Assembly (NCBI GenBank): GCA_963923455.1
Contig: CAWULT010000006.1
Coordinates: 1-64,000, forward strand
Source of the DNA: CAWULT01 sp963923455
GTDB taxonomy: Bacteria > Acidobacteriota > Vicinamibacteria > Vicinamibacterales > UBA2999
DNA: 64,000 nt
Direction of reading: 5' to 3'
The notes below the pieces were generated by a model that was not told where the DNA came from, ran no database searches, and saw nothing but the letters and a program-made list of their open reading frames with translations. The position numbers were made by a program, and so were the translations under genes. Positions 8,420 to 17,314 of the stretch are shown in pieces (the stretch's first letter is position 1; the number at the start of each line of letters is the position of its first letter).

Positions 8420-9471
8420 TCGCACGCCTGTTCCACGCCTGGGAGCACCGGCTCGCCGACCGCACCAAGGACCGCCTCGTCAGGCCGTTCGACTGGGGCC
8501 TCGACTGGCTGCCCCCGGGCCACGAACACCTGGAGCCGCGCGAGCGCGTGGCCCGGTGGGTGGACGAGGTGATGGCCGACACCCAGGGCTTCTTCACCCC
8601 GCCGGTCACGACGGACTTCACGTTCGAGCCGGCGTCGCCCGAGGCCCGGCAGGGCGGCGAGGCCGGCACGCTGCGCTTTCCGAGCGCGTTCGTCTCCCCG
8701 TACCCGGAGAACAACGTGGTCAGCGCGCGCTGGTTTCCGTCGGCGGAGGAGCGCGACCGGACGTCGGGCGACCGCGGCCCCGTGGTGCTGGTGATGTCGC
8801 AGTGGAACGCGGACGTCCAGGGTCACGTGGGGCTGGCGAAGCTGCTGGCGCGCTTCGGCATCTCGGCGCTGCGGATCAGCAAGCCCTACCACGACGTGCG
8901 GATGCCGCCGGAGCTGCGGCGCGCGGACTACATCGTCAGCTCCAACATCGTCCGCACCGTGCAGTCGTGCCGCCAGGCCGTGCTCGACGCGCGGCGCGCG
9001 ATCGACTGGCTCGCGGACCAGGGCTTCGAGCGCATCGGCATCCTGGGCACGAGCCTCGGCTCGTGCCTGTCGCTGCTGACGGCGGCGCACGAGCCCCGCA
9101 TCCACGCGCAGGCGCTCAACCACGTCTCGCCGTGGTTCGCCGACGTCGTGTGGCGCGGCCTGTCCACGCGCCATGTGCGCGCGGGGCTCGACGGCCACGT
9201 GACGCTGGACGAGCTGCGCGACTACTGGCGGCCGATCAGCCCGTGGTCGTACCTGGGGCGCATCGATCACGCGCGAGCCCTGCTCGTCTACGCCCGGTAC
9301 GACCTCACCTTCCCCGTCGACCTGTCGCGGACGCTCATCGCCGAGTTCGAACGGCGCCACATCCCGCACGAGGTGGCGGTGCTGCCCTGCGGGCACTACA
9401 GCACCGGCATGGCGCCGTTCAAGTATCTCGACGCGTACGTGCTGATCAGGTTCCTGAAGAAGGTGCTGTAG
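8416..9471 (+). CDS. Alpha/beta hydrolase of the ABHD18/DUF2048 type
   Basis: A 351-residue hydrolase starting at a GTG that overlaps the amidase stop (GTGA). The triad is readable: Ser in LGTSLGSCLS, Asp in YARYDLTFP and His in PCGHYSTG. The long N-terminal half, containing WLPPGHEHL and VVLVMSQWNADVQGH, matches ABHD18-like proteins of unknown substrate. No signal peptide is present, so it is cytosolic. The close coupling to the amidase suggests a shared catabolic pathway, which I cannot identify. Confidence 0.82.
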   Translation: MIARLFHAWEHRLADRTKDRLVRPFDWGLDWLPPGHEHLEPRERVARWVDEVMADTQGFFTPPVTTDFTFEPASPEARQGGEAGTLRFPSAFVSPYPENNVVSARWFPSAEERDRTSGDRGPVVLVMSQWNADVQGHVGLAKLLARFGISALRISKPYHDVRMPPELRRADYIVSSNIVRTVQSCRQAVLDARRAIDWLADQGFERIGILGTSLGSCLSLLTAAHEPRIHAQALNHVSPWFADVVWRGLSTRHVRAGLDGHVTLDELRDYWRPISPWSYLGRIDHARALLVYARYDLTFPVDLSRTLIAEFERRHIPHEVAVLPCGHYSTGMAPFKYLDAYVLIRFLKKVL

Positions 9472-9489
9472 TACCCTGCGCGCCGGCAC

Positions 9490-9897
9490 ATGGACCGGCT
9501 GATGCGCTTCCCGGGGGCGGTGAAGCGGGATCCCGCGATCGACGCCTGGCTGCGGGGCCAGCGAGACGACTTGCGCCCGCTCGCGGAGACGTGGTTCGCC
9601 CGGATGCGGCAATGCGGCGACGACGTGCGCGAGCTGATGCACGATGGAGCCCCGACCGCCTGCATCGGCGACGCGGCGTTCGCCTACGTGAACGCATTCA
9701 GCCACCACGTCAACGTCGGCTTCTTCCTCGGCTCGGCACTCCACGACCCGGCGGGCCTCCTGGAGGGGACGGGCAAGCGCATGCGACACGTGAAGCTGAG
9801 ACCGGACCGGGAGCAGGACCACGCGGCCCTGGCCGCACTCATCGACGCCGCGTATCGGGATCTCAGGGCACGCCTGCGCCCGGATCACGCCGACTGA
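9490..9897 (+). CDS. DUF1801 domain protein
   Basis: A 135-residue protein of the DUF1801 (YdhG-like) family. The signature is HHVNVGFFLGSALHDPAGL followed by GTGKRMRHVKL. The family adopts a TBP-like fold sometimes linked to iron chaperones, but no biochemical role is secure. It lies 18 nt after the ABHD18-like gene and 2 nt before the nitronate monooxygenase, on the same strand, so it is probably cotranscribed. Confidence 0.85.
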   Translation: MDRLMRFPGAVKRDPAIDAWLRGQRDDLRPLAETWFARMRQCGDDVRELMHDGAPTACIGDAAFAYVNAFSHHVNVGFFLGSALHDPAGLLEGTGKRMRHVKLRPDREQDHAALAALIDAAYRDLRARLRPDHAD

Positions 9898-9899
9898 CG

Positions 9900-10940
9900 A
9901 TGGGTCTGCGGCGGCTGCTCGGCGTGGACCTTCCGATCATCCAGGCGCCCATGGCCGGCGTGCAGGGCAGCGCCCTGGCGGTGGCGGTGTCCAACGCAGG
10001 CGGCCTGGGCTCGTTGCCCTGCGCGATGCTCGGCATGGACGCCCTGCGCCAGGAACTGGCGGCCATCGTGGCGCAGACCACCAGGCCCTACAACGTCAAC
10101 TTCTTCTGTCACCAGCCGCCGGAGCCCGACCCCGAGCGCGAGGCCGCCTGGCGGGCCGTCCTCTCGCCCTACTTCGTGGAGTTCGGCATCGATTCGACGG
10201 CCATCCCGGCGGGACCGGGCCGCCGGCCGTTCAGCGCCGAGTCGGTGGACGTGCTGGAGGTGTACGCGCCCCGCGTGGTGAGCTTTCACTTCGGCCTGCC
10301 CGCACCAGACCTGCTGGCACGCGTCCGACGCTGGGGGGCGACGGTGCTGTCGTCGGCGACCACCGTTGACGAGGCGCGCTGGCTGGAAGCACACGGCGTC
10401 GACGCCGTCATCGCGCAAGGATTCGAGGCCGGAGGGCATCGGGGCATGTTCCTGACGGACGACGTCGGCACACAGGTCGGCACGTTCGCGCTGACCCGCC
10501 AGATCGTGCAGGCGGTGAGGGTTCCGGTCATCGCCGCGGGAGGCATCGCGGACGCCCAGGGCGTCGCCGCCGCCATGGCGCTCGGCGCCGCGGGGGTGCA
10601 GGTGGGCACCGCGTACCTGTTGTGTCCGGAGGCCACGACGAGCGCGGTGCACCGGGCCGCACTCGAGAGCGCGGCGGCCCGCGTGACGGCCGTGACCAAC
10701 GTGCTCACCGGCCGCCCGGCCCGCGGCATCGTGAACCGGCTCATGCGCGAGCTGGGCTACGTCAACCCGGCTGCCCCGCCCTTCCCCCTCGCCGCGGCGG
10801 CCGTCGCCCCGCTGCGCGCAAGGGCCGAGAGCATGGGCAGCGGCGCTTTCTCGCCGCTCTGGGCCGGGCAGGGCGCGGCTGGATGCCGCGCGCTCGCCGC
10901 GGGCGACCTCACACGAGCGCTGGCCCGTGGGGCCCGATGA
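9900..10940 (+). CDS. Nitronate monooxygenase (2-nitropropane dioxygenase family)
   Basis: A 346-residue FMN-dependent TIM-barrel enzyme expected to oxidise alkyl nitronates to carbonyl compounds and nitrite. Family motifs are IIQAPMAGVQGSALAVAVSNAGGLGSLP, GFEAGGHRG with the catalytic His, IAAGGIAD and MALGAAGVQVGTAYLLCPE for FMN phosphate binding. Length is normal. The gene closes the run that starts at the amidase. The physiological substrate may be propionate-3-nitronate or another nitro compound. Confidence 0.93.
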   Translation: MGLRRLLGVDLPIIQAPMAGVQGSALAVAVSNAGGLGSLPCAMLGMDALRQELAAIVAQTTRPYNVNFFCHQPPEPDPEREAAWRAVLSPYFVEFGIDSTAIPAGPGRRPFSAESVDVLEVYAPRVVSFHFGLPAPDLLARVRRWGATVLSSATTVDEARWLEAHGVDAVIAQGFEAGGHRGMFLTDDVGTQVGTFALTRQIVQAVRVPVIAAGGIADAQGVAAAMALGAAGVQVGTAYLLCPEATTSAVHRAALESAAARVTAVTNVLTGRPARGIVNRLMRELGYVNPAAPPFPLAAAAVAPLRARAESMGSGAFSPLWAGQGAAGCRALAAGDLTRALARGAR

Positions 10941-11008
10941 TATGCTCGGTCTCCTCAGGCGAGTCTGACTTCCATGCCCCCGTCGCGCGATGGGTGGGAG
11001 GCGTTGCG

Positions 11009-11488
11009 ATGAGCACGGCCGCACCAAAACGCGTCACCGCGAAGATCGACGGCGACTTCGTCGTCTTCCTGATCGGCATGCGCATCAACAAGCCGCTGAA
11101 GGTCCATAAGTGGCTTCCGGTGTTCCTGGCGATGCCCAGGATGCTCAAGGAGCTCGAGGGGCGTCCCGAATCCGGATTCCTCGGGCACATCATGAGCGTC
11201 GGGGTGATCGTCCAGTACTGGCGCTCGTTCGAGCACCTCGAGGCCTACGCGCGGGACCCGAGCCAGTCGCACTGGCCAGCCTGGCTCGACTTCAACCGGC
11301 GCGTCGGCAGGAGCCGCGGCGACGTAGGCATCTGGCACGAGACGTACCAGGTGCGCGCCGGCGAGTACGAATGCGTCTACAGCGGGATGCCCCCGTTCGG
11401 TCTGGCCAAGGCCAGCGCGAGCGTCGACGCCGTGGGCCCCCTCGAGTCGGCCCGGGGACGACTCGGAGGGGCGGACCCGCGGCACTGA
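11009..11488 (+). CDS. DUF4188 domain protein
   Basis: A 159-residue protein with the DUF4188 signatures FVVFLIGMRINKPLKVHKW, FLGHIMSVGVIVQYWRSFEHLEAYA and IWHETYQV. The family resembles a dimeric alpha-beta barrel and is often annotated next to haem-dependent aldoxime dehydratases, but no activity is shown for most members. GGGAGG lies 7 nt upstream of the ATG. A TATGCT hexamer near 10941 may be its -10 box. The C-terminal 25 residues are low-complexity. Confidence 0.85.
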   Translation: MSTAAPKRVTAKIDGDFVVFLIGMRINKPLKVHKWLPVFLAMPRMLKELEGRPESGFLGHIMSVGVIVQYWRSFEHLEAYARDPSQSHWPAWLDFNRRVGRSRGDVGIWHETYQVRAGEYECVYSGMPPFGLAKASASVDAVGPLESARGRLGGADPRH

Positions 11489-11608
11489 GGAAGGCGCTGT
11501 CGCCGAGCAGGCGCGCGCCTGGAGGGCCTGGGCGAGACGCTCACCGGTACCCGGGCGGGATTCGAGTCGATGAACCGCGCGTCGAAAGCCAGGGCCGAGT
11601 CGGCCTGA

Positions 11609-11854
11609 TCAGAGATACGCGAGCAGCGCGGCCAGCGCGTCGTAGACCACCTGCGCGAGCTGCAGCACGAGTAGCGAGATCTCGCCCGAGTCGACGGCCG
11701 TCGCCACGGTGACGGGGTCGGTCAGCAGGAGCCAGATCGTCGCGCCGGCGATCACGGCGGCGATGATGCCCACGACCACCCCGACGCGTACGACACGGTC
11801 GAACGTCTGTTCGTCCGAGGCGGGCGGACCGGTGGACCGGTCGGATTCGGGCAT
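11609..11854 (-). CDS. Small two-segment membrane protein
   Basis: An 81-residue protein with a polar N-terminus, one strong transmembrane helix (about residues 24-46, VVVGIIAAVIAGATIWLLL) and a second hydrophobic segment at the C-terminus (LLVLQLAQVVYDALAALLAYL). No homologue comes to mind. The clear hydrophobic pattern in a GC-rich frame supports it as a real but uncharacterised gene. No Shine-Dalgarno sequence is visible. Confidence 0.55.
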   Translation of the reverse strand: MPESDRSTGPPASDEQTFDRVVRVGVVVGIIAAVIAGATIWLLLTDPVTVATAVDSGEISLLVLQLAQVVYDALAALLAYL

Positions 11855-11979
11855 GGCGGCCTGATGTGGAGACGGTTAGCGTACTACGACGCGCGGACCA
11901 CCGTTCTGGCCGGAAGCCGGCCGATGCAGAAACGTTGGCGGCGCGGCCGCAGGCAAGTTCCCCCGGATGCGTAGGAGCA

Positions 11980-13359
11980 CTACCGACGCGGCTCGACGGG
12001 CAGGAGCTCTGGCTCGCCGATGTCGAGCGTGCGCAGCGGCCCCTCGATCTGGGCGGGGTCGCCGACGATGACCGTGTGCATCTTCGCCGGGTCGAGATAG
12101 CGCTCCGCGGCGCGCGTGACGTCGGACGCCGTCACGGCGTTGATCTTCGGCACGAACTCGGCGAAGTAGGCGTCGGGCAGATCGTAGAGCACGAGCTGCG
12201 ACACGGCGCGCGCCACCTGCTGGGTGGTCTCGAACCCGCGCGGATATCCCCGCGTCAGGGACGCCTTCGCCAGGGCCAGCTCCGCGTCGGTGACGGGCTT
12301 CGGGCCGCGGATGCCGGCCAGCTCAGCCAGTGCTTCCTCGACGGCCTCGGCGGTGGAGCCCGTGTGGACGCTCGTCTGCAGCGCGAACGGCGCGAGGCCC
12401 CGGCGCCAGTCGAAGCCGGAGCGGGCGCCGTAGGTGAACGCCTTTTCCTCGCGCAGCTTCAGGTTCAGGCGGCTGACGAACTGGCCCCCGAGCACCGCGT
12501 TCATCACCGTCAGCGCCGAATAGTCTGGCGTGCCGCGCCGTGCGGAGAGGTGCCCGATCCGCAACTCGGACTGCGCGGCGCCCTCCCGTGGCACGATGGC
12601 GAGGCCGCCGCGCGTGGCCGGCGGCTCGATGTCGGCGGCTGCCGGCTCCTGGGCCACGCACCCGGCGGGATCCTCCCAGCCGCCGAACGCTTCAGCCACC
12701 GCCTGCAGCAGCGCCTCGTGCGACAGGCGCCCGACGGCCACCACCGTCGCCGCCGACGGCCGGCACCGCCAGGTCTGGAACGCCTCGACGTCGGTCAGCG
12801 CCAGCGACGACAGCGCCGCCTCGGTGCCGATGGAGAGATGCCCGTAGGGGTGAAGACCGTAGAGCCGGCGCAGGAAGGCGCGGTCGGCCGTCGGACCCGG
12901 CATGTCCTTGAGCTGCGTCAACCTGTCGATCCGCAGCTGGCGGACGCGGTCGAAGTCCGCCTGACGCAGGCTCGGCCGCGAGATCATCCGCGCGGCGAGG
13001 TCCGCTCCGCGGGCGGCGAAGCGGGTCAGCGTCGTCAGGGAGAAGCTCGTGGCGTCGGCGCCGACCTCCACCTCGTACTCGGCGCCGATGCGCTCGAGCG
13101 CGTCGGAGACATCGATGGCGCTGAGGTCGCCCGTGCCCTCGTCGGCCATGTCGGCCGTGATCGCCGCGAGCCCCTCGCGGCCGGACGGATCCGCACCGTA
13201 GCCGCCGTCGATCTGGACGATGAAGGTCACGACGGGCACGCCGTGGTGCTCTACCGTGCACACGCGCGCGCCGTTGGCCAGCTGATGGCGGGCGATGCGC
13301 GGGAAGGCGAACGCCGGGTCCGGGCCGACGGCCGGCAGCGCCGAACGATCCACGGCCAT
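11980..13359 (-). CDS. M16 family peptidase homologue lacking the zinc motif
   Basis: A 459-residue insulinase-type protein. The position where active M16 members have HxxEH reads GREGLAAITADMADEG, so zinc is not bound. The C-terminal domain keeps SRLNLKLREEKAFTYGARSGF, with the Arg and Tyr that complete the active site of the partner chain. It should be the non-catalytic half of a heterodimer with the protein encoded just upstream, whose stop overlaps its ATG by 3 nt. No signal peptide is visible. Confidence 0.92.
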   Translation of the reverse strand: MAVDRSALPAVGPDPAFAFPRIARHQLANGARVCTVEHHGVPVVTFIVQIDGGYGADPSGREGLAAITADMADEGTGDLSAIDVSDALERIGAEYEVEVGADATSFSLTTLTRFAARGADLAARMISRPSLRQADFDRVRQLRIDRLTQLKDMPGPTADRAFLRRLYGLHPYGHLSIGTEAALSSLALTDVEAFQTWRCRPSAATVVAVGRLSHEALLQAVAEAFGGWEDPAGCVAQEPAAADIEPPATRGGLAIVPREGAAQSELRIGHLSARRGTPDYSALTVMNAVLGGQFVSRLNLKLREEKAFTYGARSGFDWRRGLAPFALQTSVHTGSTAEAVEEALAELAGIRGPKPVTDAELALAKASLTRGYPRGFETTQQVARAVSQLVLYDLPDAYFAEFVPKINAVTASDVTRAAERYLDPAKMHTVIVGDPAQIEGPLRTLDIGEPELLPVEPRR

Positions 13360-14684
13360 CACGACACCACCACGGGCTCGGAGCCCGGCAGCGCGAGCGC
13401 GACCTGCCCGCGCGGCACCACGCTCAGCGCCACGCGGGGCTTCGAGGTCAGGTGCGCAGCGACGGCGCCCCGCACCGACGCGCGCGTGGCGGCGCGGTAG
13501 CGCTCGAGATCGCGCCCGAAGAAGCCGGGGTCGCCCGTGAAGACGTTGTAGAGATTCAGCTGGTCGGACTTGCCGCCGAAGCCGCCCACCGTCTGCAGCC
13601 GGTACATGAAGTGCGCCTCGGCGTGCGCGGCACCGCGTTCCATCTCGGCGTCGGTCGGGCCGTCGGCGGCCACGCGCCGCAGCTCCTCGTCGACGATGGC
13701 GGCGATCTCGGCCAGCCCGTGGCCCGGTGCCGCGGTCACGGCGAGCAGGAAGAAGCTGCTCAGCAGCCGTGAGTGCTGCGAGGCCGAGACGTCGAGCGCG
13801 ATGCGCCTCTCGTAGACGAGCGTGCGATAGAGGCGCGAGGTCTTGCCGTTGGCGAGCAGGTCTGCCGCAAGGTCCAGGTCCGCGTCGCCAGGCGCGAACA
13901 TCGCCGGCGAGTGCCACGCCAGGTACAGGCGCGGCAACTCGACGCGGTCCTCCTGCACGAGCGCGCGCCCGCGGTCGAGCGACGCGGTGGCCGTCACGGC
14001 TGGCGGTCGCTCCCCGGCGGGGAAGTCGCCGAAGTAGCGGTCGGCCAGGTCGAAGGCGCGCGCGGTCTCGATGTCGCCCGCGAGCACGAGCGATGCGTTG
14101 CACGGCTGGTAGTACGTCCGGAAGAAGGCCTGCACGTCCTCGAACTGCATCGCGCGGATGTCGTCGGCCGCGCCAATGGTCATCCAGCTGTAGGGATGCC
14201 CTGGAGGAAACAGCGCGTCGACGATGGCCATGAACGCCAACCCGTACGGCCGGTTCTCGTAGCTCTGGCGCCGCTCGTTGAGCACGACCCCGCGCTGGGT
14301 CTCGAACCGCTCGCGCGTCAACGCGGGCAGCAGGTAGCCCATCCGGTCGGACTCCATCCACAGCGCCAGGTCGACGGCGCTCGTCGGCACCACCTCCCAG
14401 TAGTTGGTCCGGTCGGTGCTCGTCGAGCCGTTGAGCAGCGCACCCGCCTGCTGCAGCGGAGGAAAGTAGCCGGCGTCGTGGTGCTCGGAGCCCTCGAACA
14501 TCAGGTGCTCGAACAGGTGCGCGAAGCCGGTGCGGCCGGGACGCTCGTCCTTCGAGCCCACCCGGTACCACAGGTTCACGGCCACGATCGGCACGTGGCG
14601 ATCCTCGTGGACGATCACGTCCAGGCCGTTGCCGAGGGTGCGCCTGGCGAACGGCAGCTCGATCGACGACACGTCGGCGCTCAC
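13359..14684 (-). CDS. M16 family zinc metallopeptidase, catalytic subunit
   Basis: A 441-residue insulinase/processing-peptidase relative. The inverted zinc motif HLFEH is at residues 56-60, with the third ligand Glu in VVLNERRQSY. It starts at a GTG that overlaps the mrp stop (GTGA) and ends overlapping the inactive M16 gene. M16B pairs like this form a chamber that degrades or trims unfolded peptides. No export signal is seen, so it probably works in the cytoplasm. Confidence 0.93.
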   Translation of the reverse strand: MSADVSSIELPFARRTLGNGLDVIVHEDRHVPIVAVNLWYRVGSKDERPGRTGFAHLFEHLMFEGSEHHDAGYFPPLQQAGALLNGSTSTDRTNYWEVVPTSAVDLALWMESDRMGYLLPALTRERFETQRGVVLNERRQSYENRPYGLAFMAIVDALFPPGHPYSWMTIGAADDIRAMQFEDVQAFFRTYYQPCNASLVLAGDIETARAFDLADRYFGDFPAGERPPAVTATASLDRGRALVQEDRVELPRLYLAWHSPAMFAPGDADLDLAADLLANGKTSRLYRTLVYERRIALDVSASQHSRLLSSFFLLAVTAAPGHGLAEIAAIVDEELRRVAADGPTDAEMERGAAHAEAHFMYRLQTVGGFGGKSDQLNLYNVFTGDPGFFGRDLERYRAATRASVRGAVAAHLTSKPRVALSVVPRGQVALALPGSEPVVVS

Positions 14685-15781
14685 CGGACCGGGATCAGCG
14701 GGATCTTGCCCTTGAAGGCCTCGGCGTTCTTGTGGGCCGAGATCGACACCTGCGCGGCCGCACGCTCGGCCACCGTGAAGAACGCGCGCGCCGCCGCCGA
14801 CGCAGGCTCCGACACGACGATGGGCACGCCCGTGTCGCCTCCTTCGCGGATCGGCTGGTAGATCGGCAGGCGGCCGAGGAACGGCACGTTCATGTCGCGC
14901 GCGAGCCCCTCGCCCCCGCCGTGGCCGAAGATGTCGGACTCGTGGTGGCAGTTGGGGCACGAGAAGTAGCTCATGTTCTCGACGATGCCGAGTGTGGGGA
15001 TCTTGAGCTTCTCGTACATCCGTACGGCGCGACGGCTGTCGGCCAGCGACACCTGCTGCGGCGTCGTCACGACGACCGCGCCGACGACCGGCACGGTCTG
15101 GCTCAGGCTGAGCGCCACGTCGCCGGTGCCCGGCGGCATGTCGATGATCAGGTAGTCCAGGTCCTTCCAGGCCACTTCCTTGAAGAACTGCTGGATGGCG
15201 CCGTGCAGCATCGGACCGCGCCAGATGATGGCCGAGTCGTCGTTGGTCATGAAGCCAATCGACACCACCTGCACGCCGTGCTTCTCGGCCGGCAGGATCT
15301 TCTGCCCGTCGGTCGTCAACTGGGTGTTGAGGCCGAACATCATCGGCACGTTCGGACCGTAGATGTCGCCGTCGAGAATGCCGACCTTGCTGCCGAGCCG
15401 CGCCAGCGCGAGCGCCAGGTTCACCGCGACCGTCGTCTTGCCGACGCCGCCCTTGCCGGCACCCACCGCGATGACGTTCTTGACGCCTGCGAGCGGCGGC
15501 CCGCCCTTCTCCGGCGCCGACGCCGACCGCACCCGGGCCGTCATCTGCACCTGCACGTCGGCCACCCCGGGCAACGCCCTCACGGCGGCCACGGCCTGGT
15601 CGCGCATCTGGTCCTTGACGGGACAAGCGGGCGTCGTCAGCTCGATCTGGAACGACACACGGCCGTCGGCAACGGCGAGGTCCTTGACGAACCCAAGCGT
15701 CACGATGTCGCGGCGCAGGTCGGGGTCGTTCACCGCGCGCAGCGCGTTCAGGATGGCGTCACGGTCAGCAGTCGGGGACAT
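14681..15781 (-). CDS. mrp: Mrp/ApbC iron-sulfur carrier P-loop ATPase
   Basis: A 366-residue protein with an N-terminal MIP18/DUF59 domain (residues 1-80, NDPDLRRDIVTLGFV) followed by a deviant Walker A GKGGVGKTTVAVNLA and the CxxC SCPNC that bridges an Fe-S cluster between subunits. Mrp proteins carry [4Fe-4S] clusters to apoproteins. The order DnaJ-like fragment, membrane protein, mrp, M16, M16 on one strand suggests a protein-quality or cofactor-assembly operon. Its ATG is 10 nt after the stop of the membrane-protein gene. Confidence 0.95.
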   Translation of the reverse strand: MSPTADRDAILNALRAVNDPDLRRDIVTLGFVKDLAVADGRVSFQIELTTPACPVKDQMRDQAVAAVRALPGVADVQVQMTARVRSASAPEKGGPPLAGVKNVIAVGAGKGGVGKTTVAVNLALALARLGSKVGILDGDIYGPNVPMMFGLNTQLTTDGQKILPAEKHGVQVVSIGFMTNDDSAIIWRGPMLHGAIQQFFKEVAWKDLDYLIIDMPPGTGDVALSLSQTVPVVGAVVVTTPQQVSLADSRRAVRMYEKLKIPTLGIVENMSYFSCPNCHHESDIFGHGGGEGLARDMNVPFLGRLPIYQPIREGGDTGVPIVVSEPASAAARAFFTVAERAAAQVSISAHKNAEAFKGKIPLIPVR

Positions 15782-15791
15782 GCTTCCGATC

Positions 15792-16178
15792 TTATCCCTT
15801 GCGGCCGACCGTGAAGAGGCGGTCGCCGCCGTGGGTCAGCAGCACCCAGAACGCATAGGCACCGAGCGCGGTCCCGAAGGGCAGCACCAGCAGATCGACG
15901 CCGGCCAGGCCGAGCATCAGCAGCCGCCCGACCGGCCGGTGCCGGCGCAGCATGGCCGACACCCACAGGTGGGCGGCGCCCCAGGTGACCGCGATCAGCC
16001 CGAAGATCGCGACGGCGGCGGCCGTCAGGCCGGCGGCCACGCCGAGTGCCGGACCGGTCGGCACGAGCCCCTGCGAGAACGCGCCCGCGGCCAGCAGCAG
16101 CAGGGACACGCCCACCAGGGCCGCCAGCGCACCCCACACGGCGGCCAGCACCGCGAGCAGCGCGAGATGGCGTTCCAC
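15792..16178 (-). CDS. Membrane protein with about four helices
   Basis: A 128-residue hydrophobic protein. Helices are predicted near residues 6-32, 44-74, 84-100 and 103-118, separated by short loops such as RRHRPVGR. I do not recognise the family. It begins 6 nt after the stop of the DnaJ-like gene and is followed by mrp, so cotranscription is likely. Confidence 0.7.
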   Translation of the reverse strand: MERHLALLAVLAAVWGALAALVGVSLLLLAAGAFSQGLVPTGPALGVAAGLTAAAVAIFGLIAVTWGAAHLWVSAMLRRHRPVGRLLMLGLAGVDLLVLPFGTALGAYAFWVLLTHGGDRLFTVGRKG

Positions 16179-16184
16179 GGCGGA

Positions 16185-16643
16185 TCAGGCCACCGAGACG
16201 CGCAACTCGACCAGGGTGGGCGGATGGTGCCGGGGCGTGACGGTGAAGTGGAAGCGGGCGCCGTCGGCGACGCCGGCCGGCAGGCTCACCTGCACCTGGT
16301 GCTGCAGGTATTCGGCGCCGGTGCCGGCGCACCCGGCGCAGTGCTCCGCCCACGACTCCCCGCGGCCGCCGCACTGGCGGCAGACGCAGCGGACGGCCAC
16401 CTCGAGCGGCAGCACGGCGCCGGCGGCGGCGTCCCGCCGGGTCAGCCACAGCGAGGCCATCACCGGCAACGGACGCTCGGGCGCGACGAAACCGCGCCGG
16501 ATCCGGTCCACGGCCTCGTCGATCGACGGAAAGTCGATCGCGACTTCGTCGGCGAAATACCGGGACGCGCGGCGGCGCTCTTCCCCCGCCAGCACGGCCA
16601 CGGCGCCGCCCCCGAACGGCCGGAACGTCGGATCGCCCATCAC
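16185..16643 (-). CDS. DnaJ zinc-finger/C-terminal domain fragment protein
   Basis: A 152-residue protein with no J domain. Residues 80-150 resemble the cysteine-rich and substrate-binding part of DnaJ: CRQCGGRG and CAGCAGTG give two of the usual four CxxCxGxG motifs, enough for one zinc. VQVSLPAGVADGARFHF then matches the start of the DnaJ C-terminal domain. The N-terminal 60 residues (FADEVAIDFPSIDEAVDRI) are unique. Start is GTG at 16643 or ATG at 16640. It may be a J-less chaperone or a scaffold. Confidence 0.75.
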   Translation of the reverse strand: MMGDPTFRPFGGGAVAVLAGEERRRASRYFADEVAIDFPSIDEAVDRIRRGFVAPERPLPVMASLWLTRRDAAAGAVLPLEVAVRCVCRQCGGRGESWAEHCAGCAGTGAEYLQHQVQVSLPAGVADGARFHFTVTPRHHPPTLVELRVSVA

Positions 16644-16680
16644 AGAGCTGGTACCATAGGAGCCGGGTCAGGAGAAGTCA

Positions 16681-16848
16681 ATGCCACCGAAGGAATGCCC
16701 GATGTGCGGCGAGTTCATGCGACTCGTCGAACGCCAGCTGACCGATCGCGTTCCAGGCACGCCCCAGACCGCGACCAAGACGCTGCAGGAGTGGGTGTGC
16801 CCGGAATGTGACTACTTCGAAGAACTGAACAAGGACGGGGAAGACTGA
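16681..16848 (+). CDS. Small zinc-ribbon protein (55 residues)
   Basis: A short frame beginning MPPKECPMCGEFMRL and ending EELNKDGED. Cys6/Cys9 and Cys40/Cys43 form two CxxC knuckles, a zinc ribbon. AGGAGA sits 7 nt before the ATG, which supports translation. It is divergent from the DnaJ-like gene and faces another small zinc-ribbon gene (16877-17122). Function is unknown; such proteins often bind nucleic acid or stabilise a partner. Confidence 0.7.
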   Translation: MPPKECPMCGEFMRLVERQLTDRVPGTPQTATKTLQEWVCPECDYFEELNKDGED

Positions 16849-16859
16849 AGGGAGGCGAG

Positions 16860-16875
16860 GCGGCCGGGCGGCCGC
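16860..16875. terminator. GC hairpin between convergent zinc-ribbon genes
   Basis: GCGGCC at 16860-16865 and GGCCGC at 16870-16875 form a 6-bp stem with a 4-nt loop between the two convergent genes. There is no U-tract, so termination is plausible but not certain. Confidence 0.35.
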
Positions 16876-16876
16876 G

Positions 16877-17122
16877 CTAGCGGGCGCCGAGCGTCAGCAG
16901 CAGTTCCTTCCGGACCCCTTCGTCGACGTCGTCGATGTTCAGGGCCGTCTCACACTCGTCGCAGAGCAGTTCGAGCACGTTCGGGCGCCCCTCTTCCGAC
17001 ACGTCGACCCGGCCATCCTCGAGGCTGACGATGTGCATCTGCAGCGTCTTGACGAGGAACTTCTGGTCATTCCCGCAACTGGGACAGGTCAACGCCACGA
17101 GCGTCTCCTCTTTGGTGGTCAA
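16877..17122 (-). CDS. Small zinc-ribbon protein (81 residues)
   Basis: An 81-residue protein with CPSC at residues 13-16 and CDEC at 54-57, forming one zinc site around an acidic core (SLEDGRVDVSEEGRP). The start codon is TTG, chosen because GAGGAG lies 6 nt upstream. A TACAAT hexamer at 17193-17188 could be the -10 box with a leader of about 60 nt. No function is known to me. Confidence 0.72.
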   Translation of the reverse strand: MTTKEETLVALTCPSCGNDQKFLVKTLQMHIVSLEDGRVDVSEEGRPNVLELLCDECETALNIDDVDEGVRKELLLTLGAR

Positions 17123-17314
17123 CGGTCACTCCTCGGTGAAGCGCACGGCTCACGGTCCCGGCACCCGCCCGCGACCCGCCGGATCCGATTGTATGGGAAG
17201 GCTTCCGGGAGGCGCAATCAGAATCGGGCCCAAATCTGGTGATATTTCGGCCAGACGCGCCCAGATGCACGCTTTCGCCGTCCATCGTCAACGCAGCCCG
17301 AAGCCGCGTCGTAT

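Noticed and set aside
11866..13500. 544-residue plus-strand frame opposite the inactive M16 gene
   Set aside because: Same GC artefact; the M16 frame on the minus strand has recognisable domain structure and coupled start.
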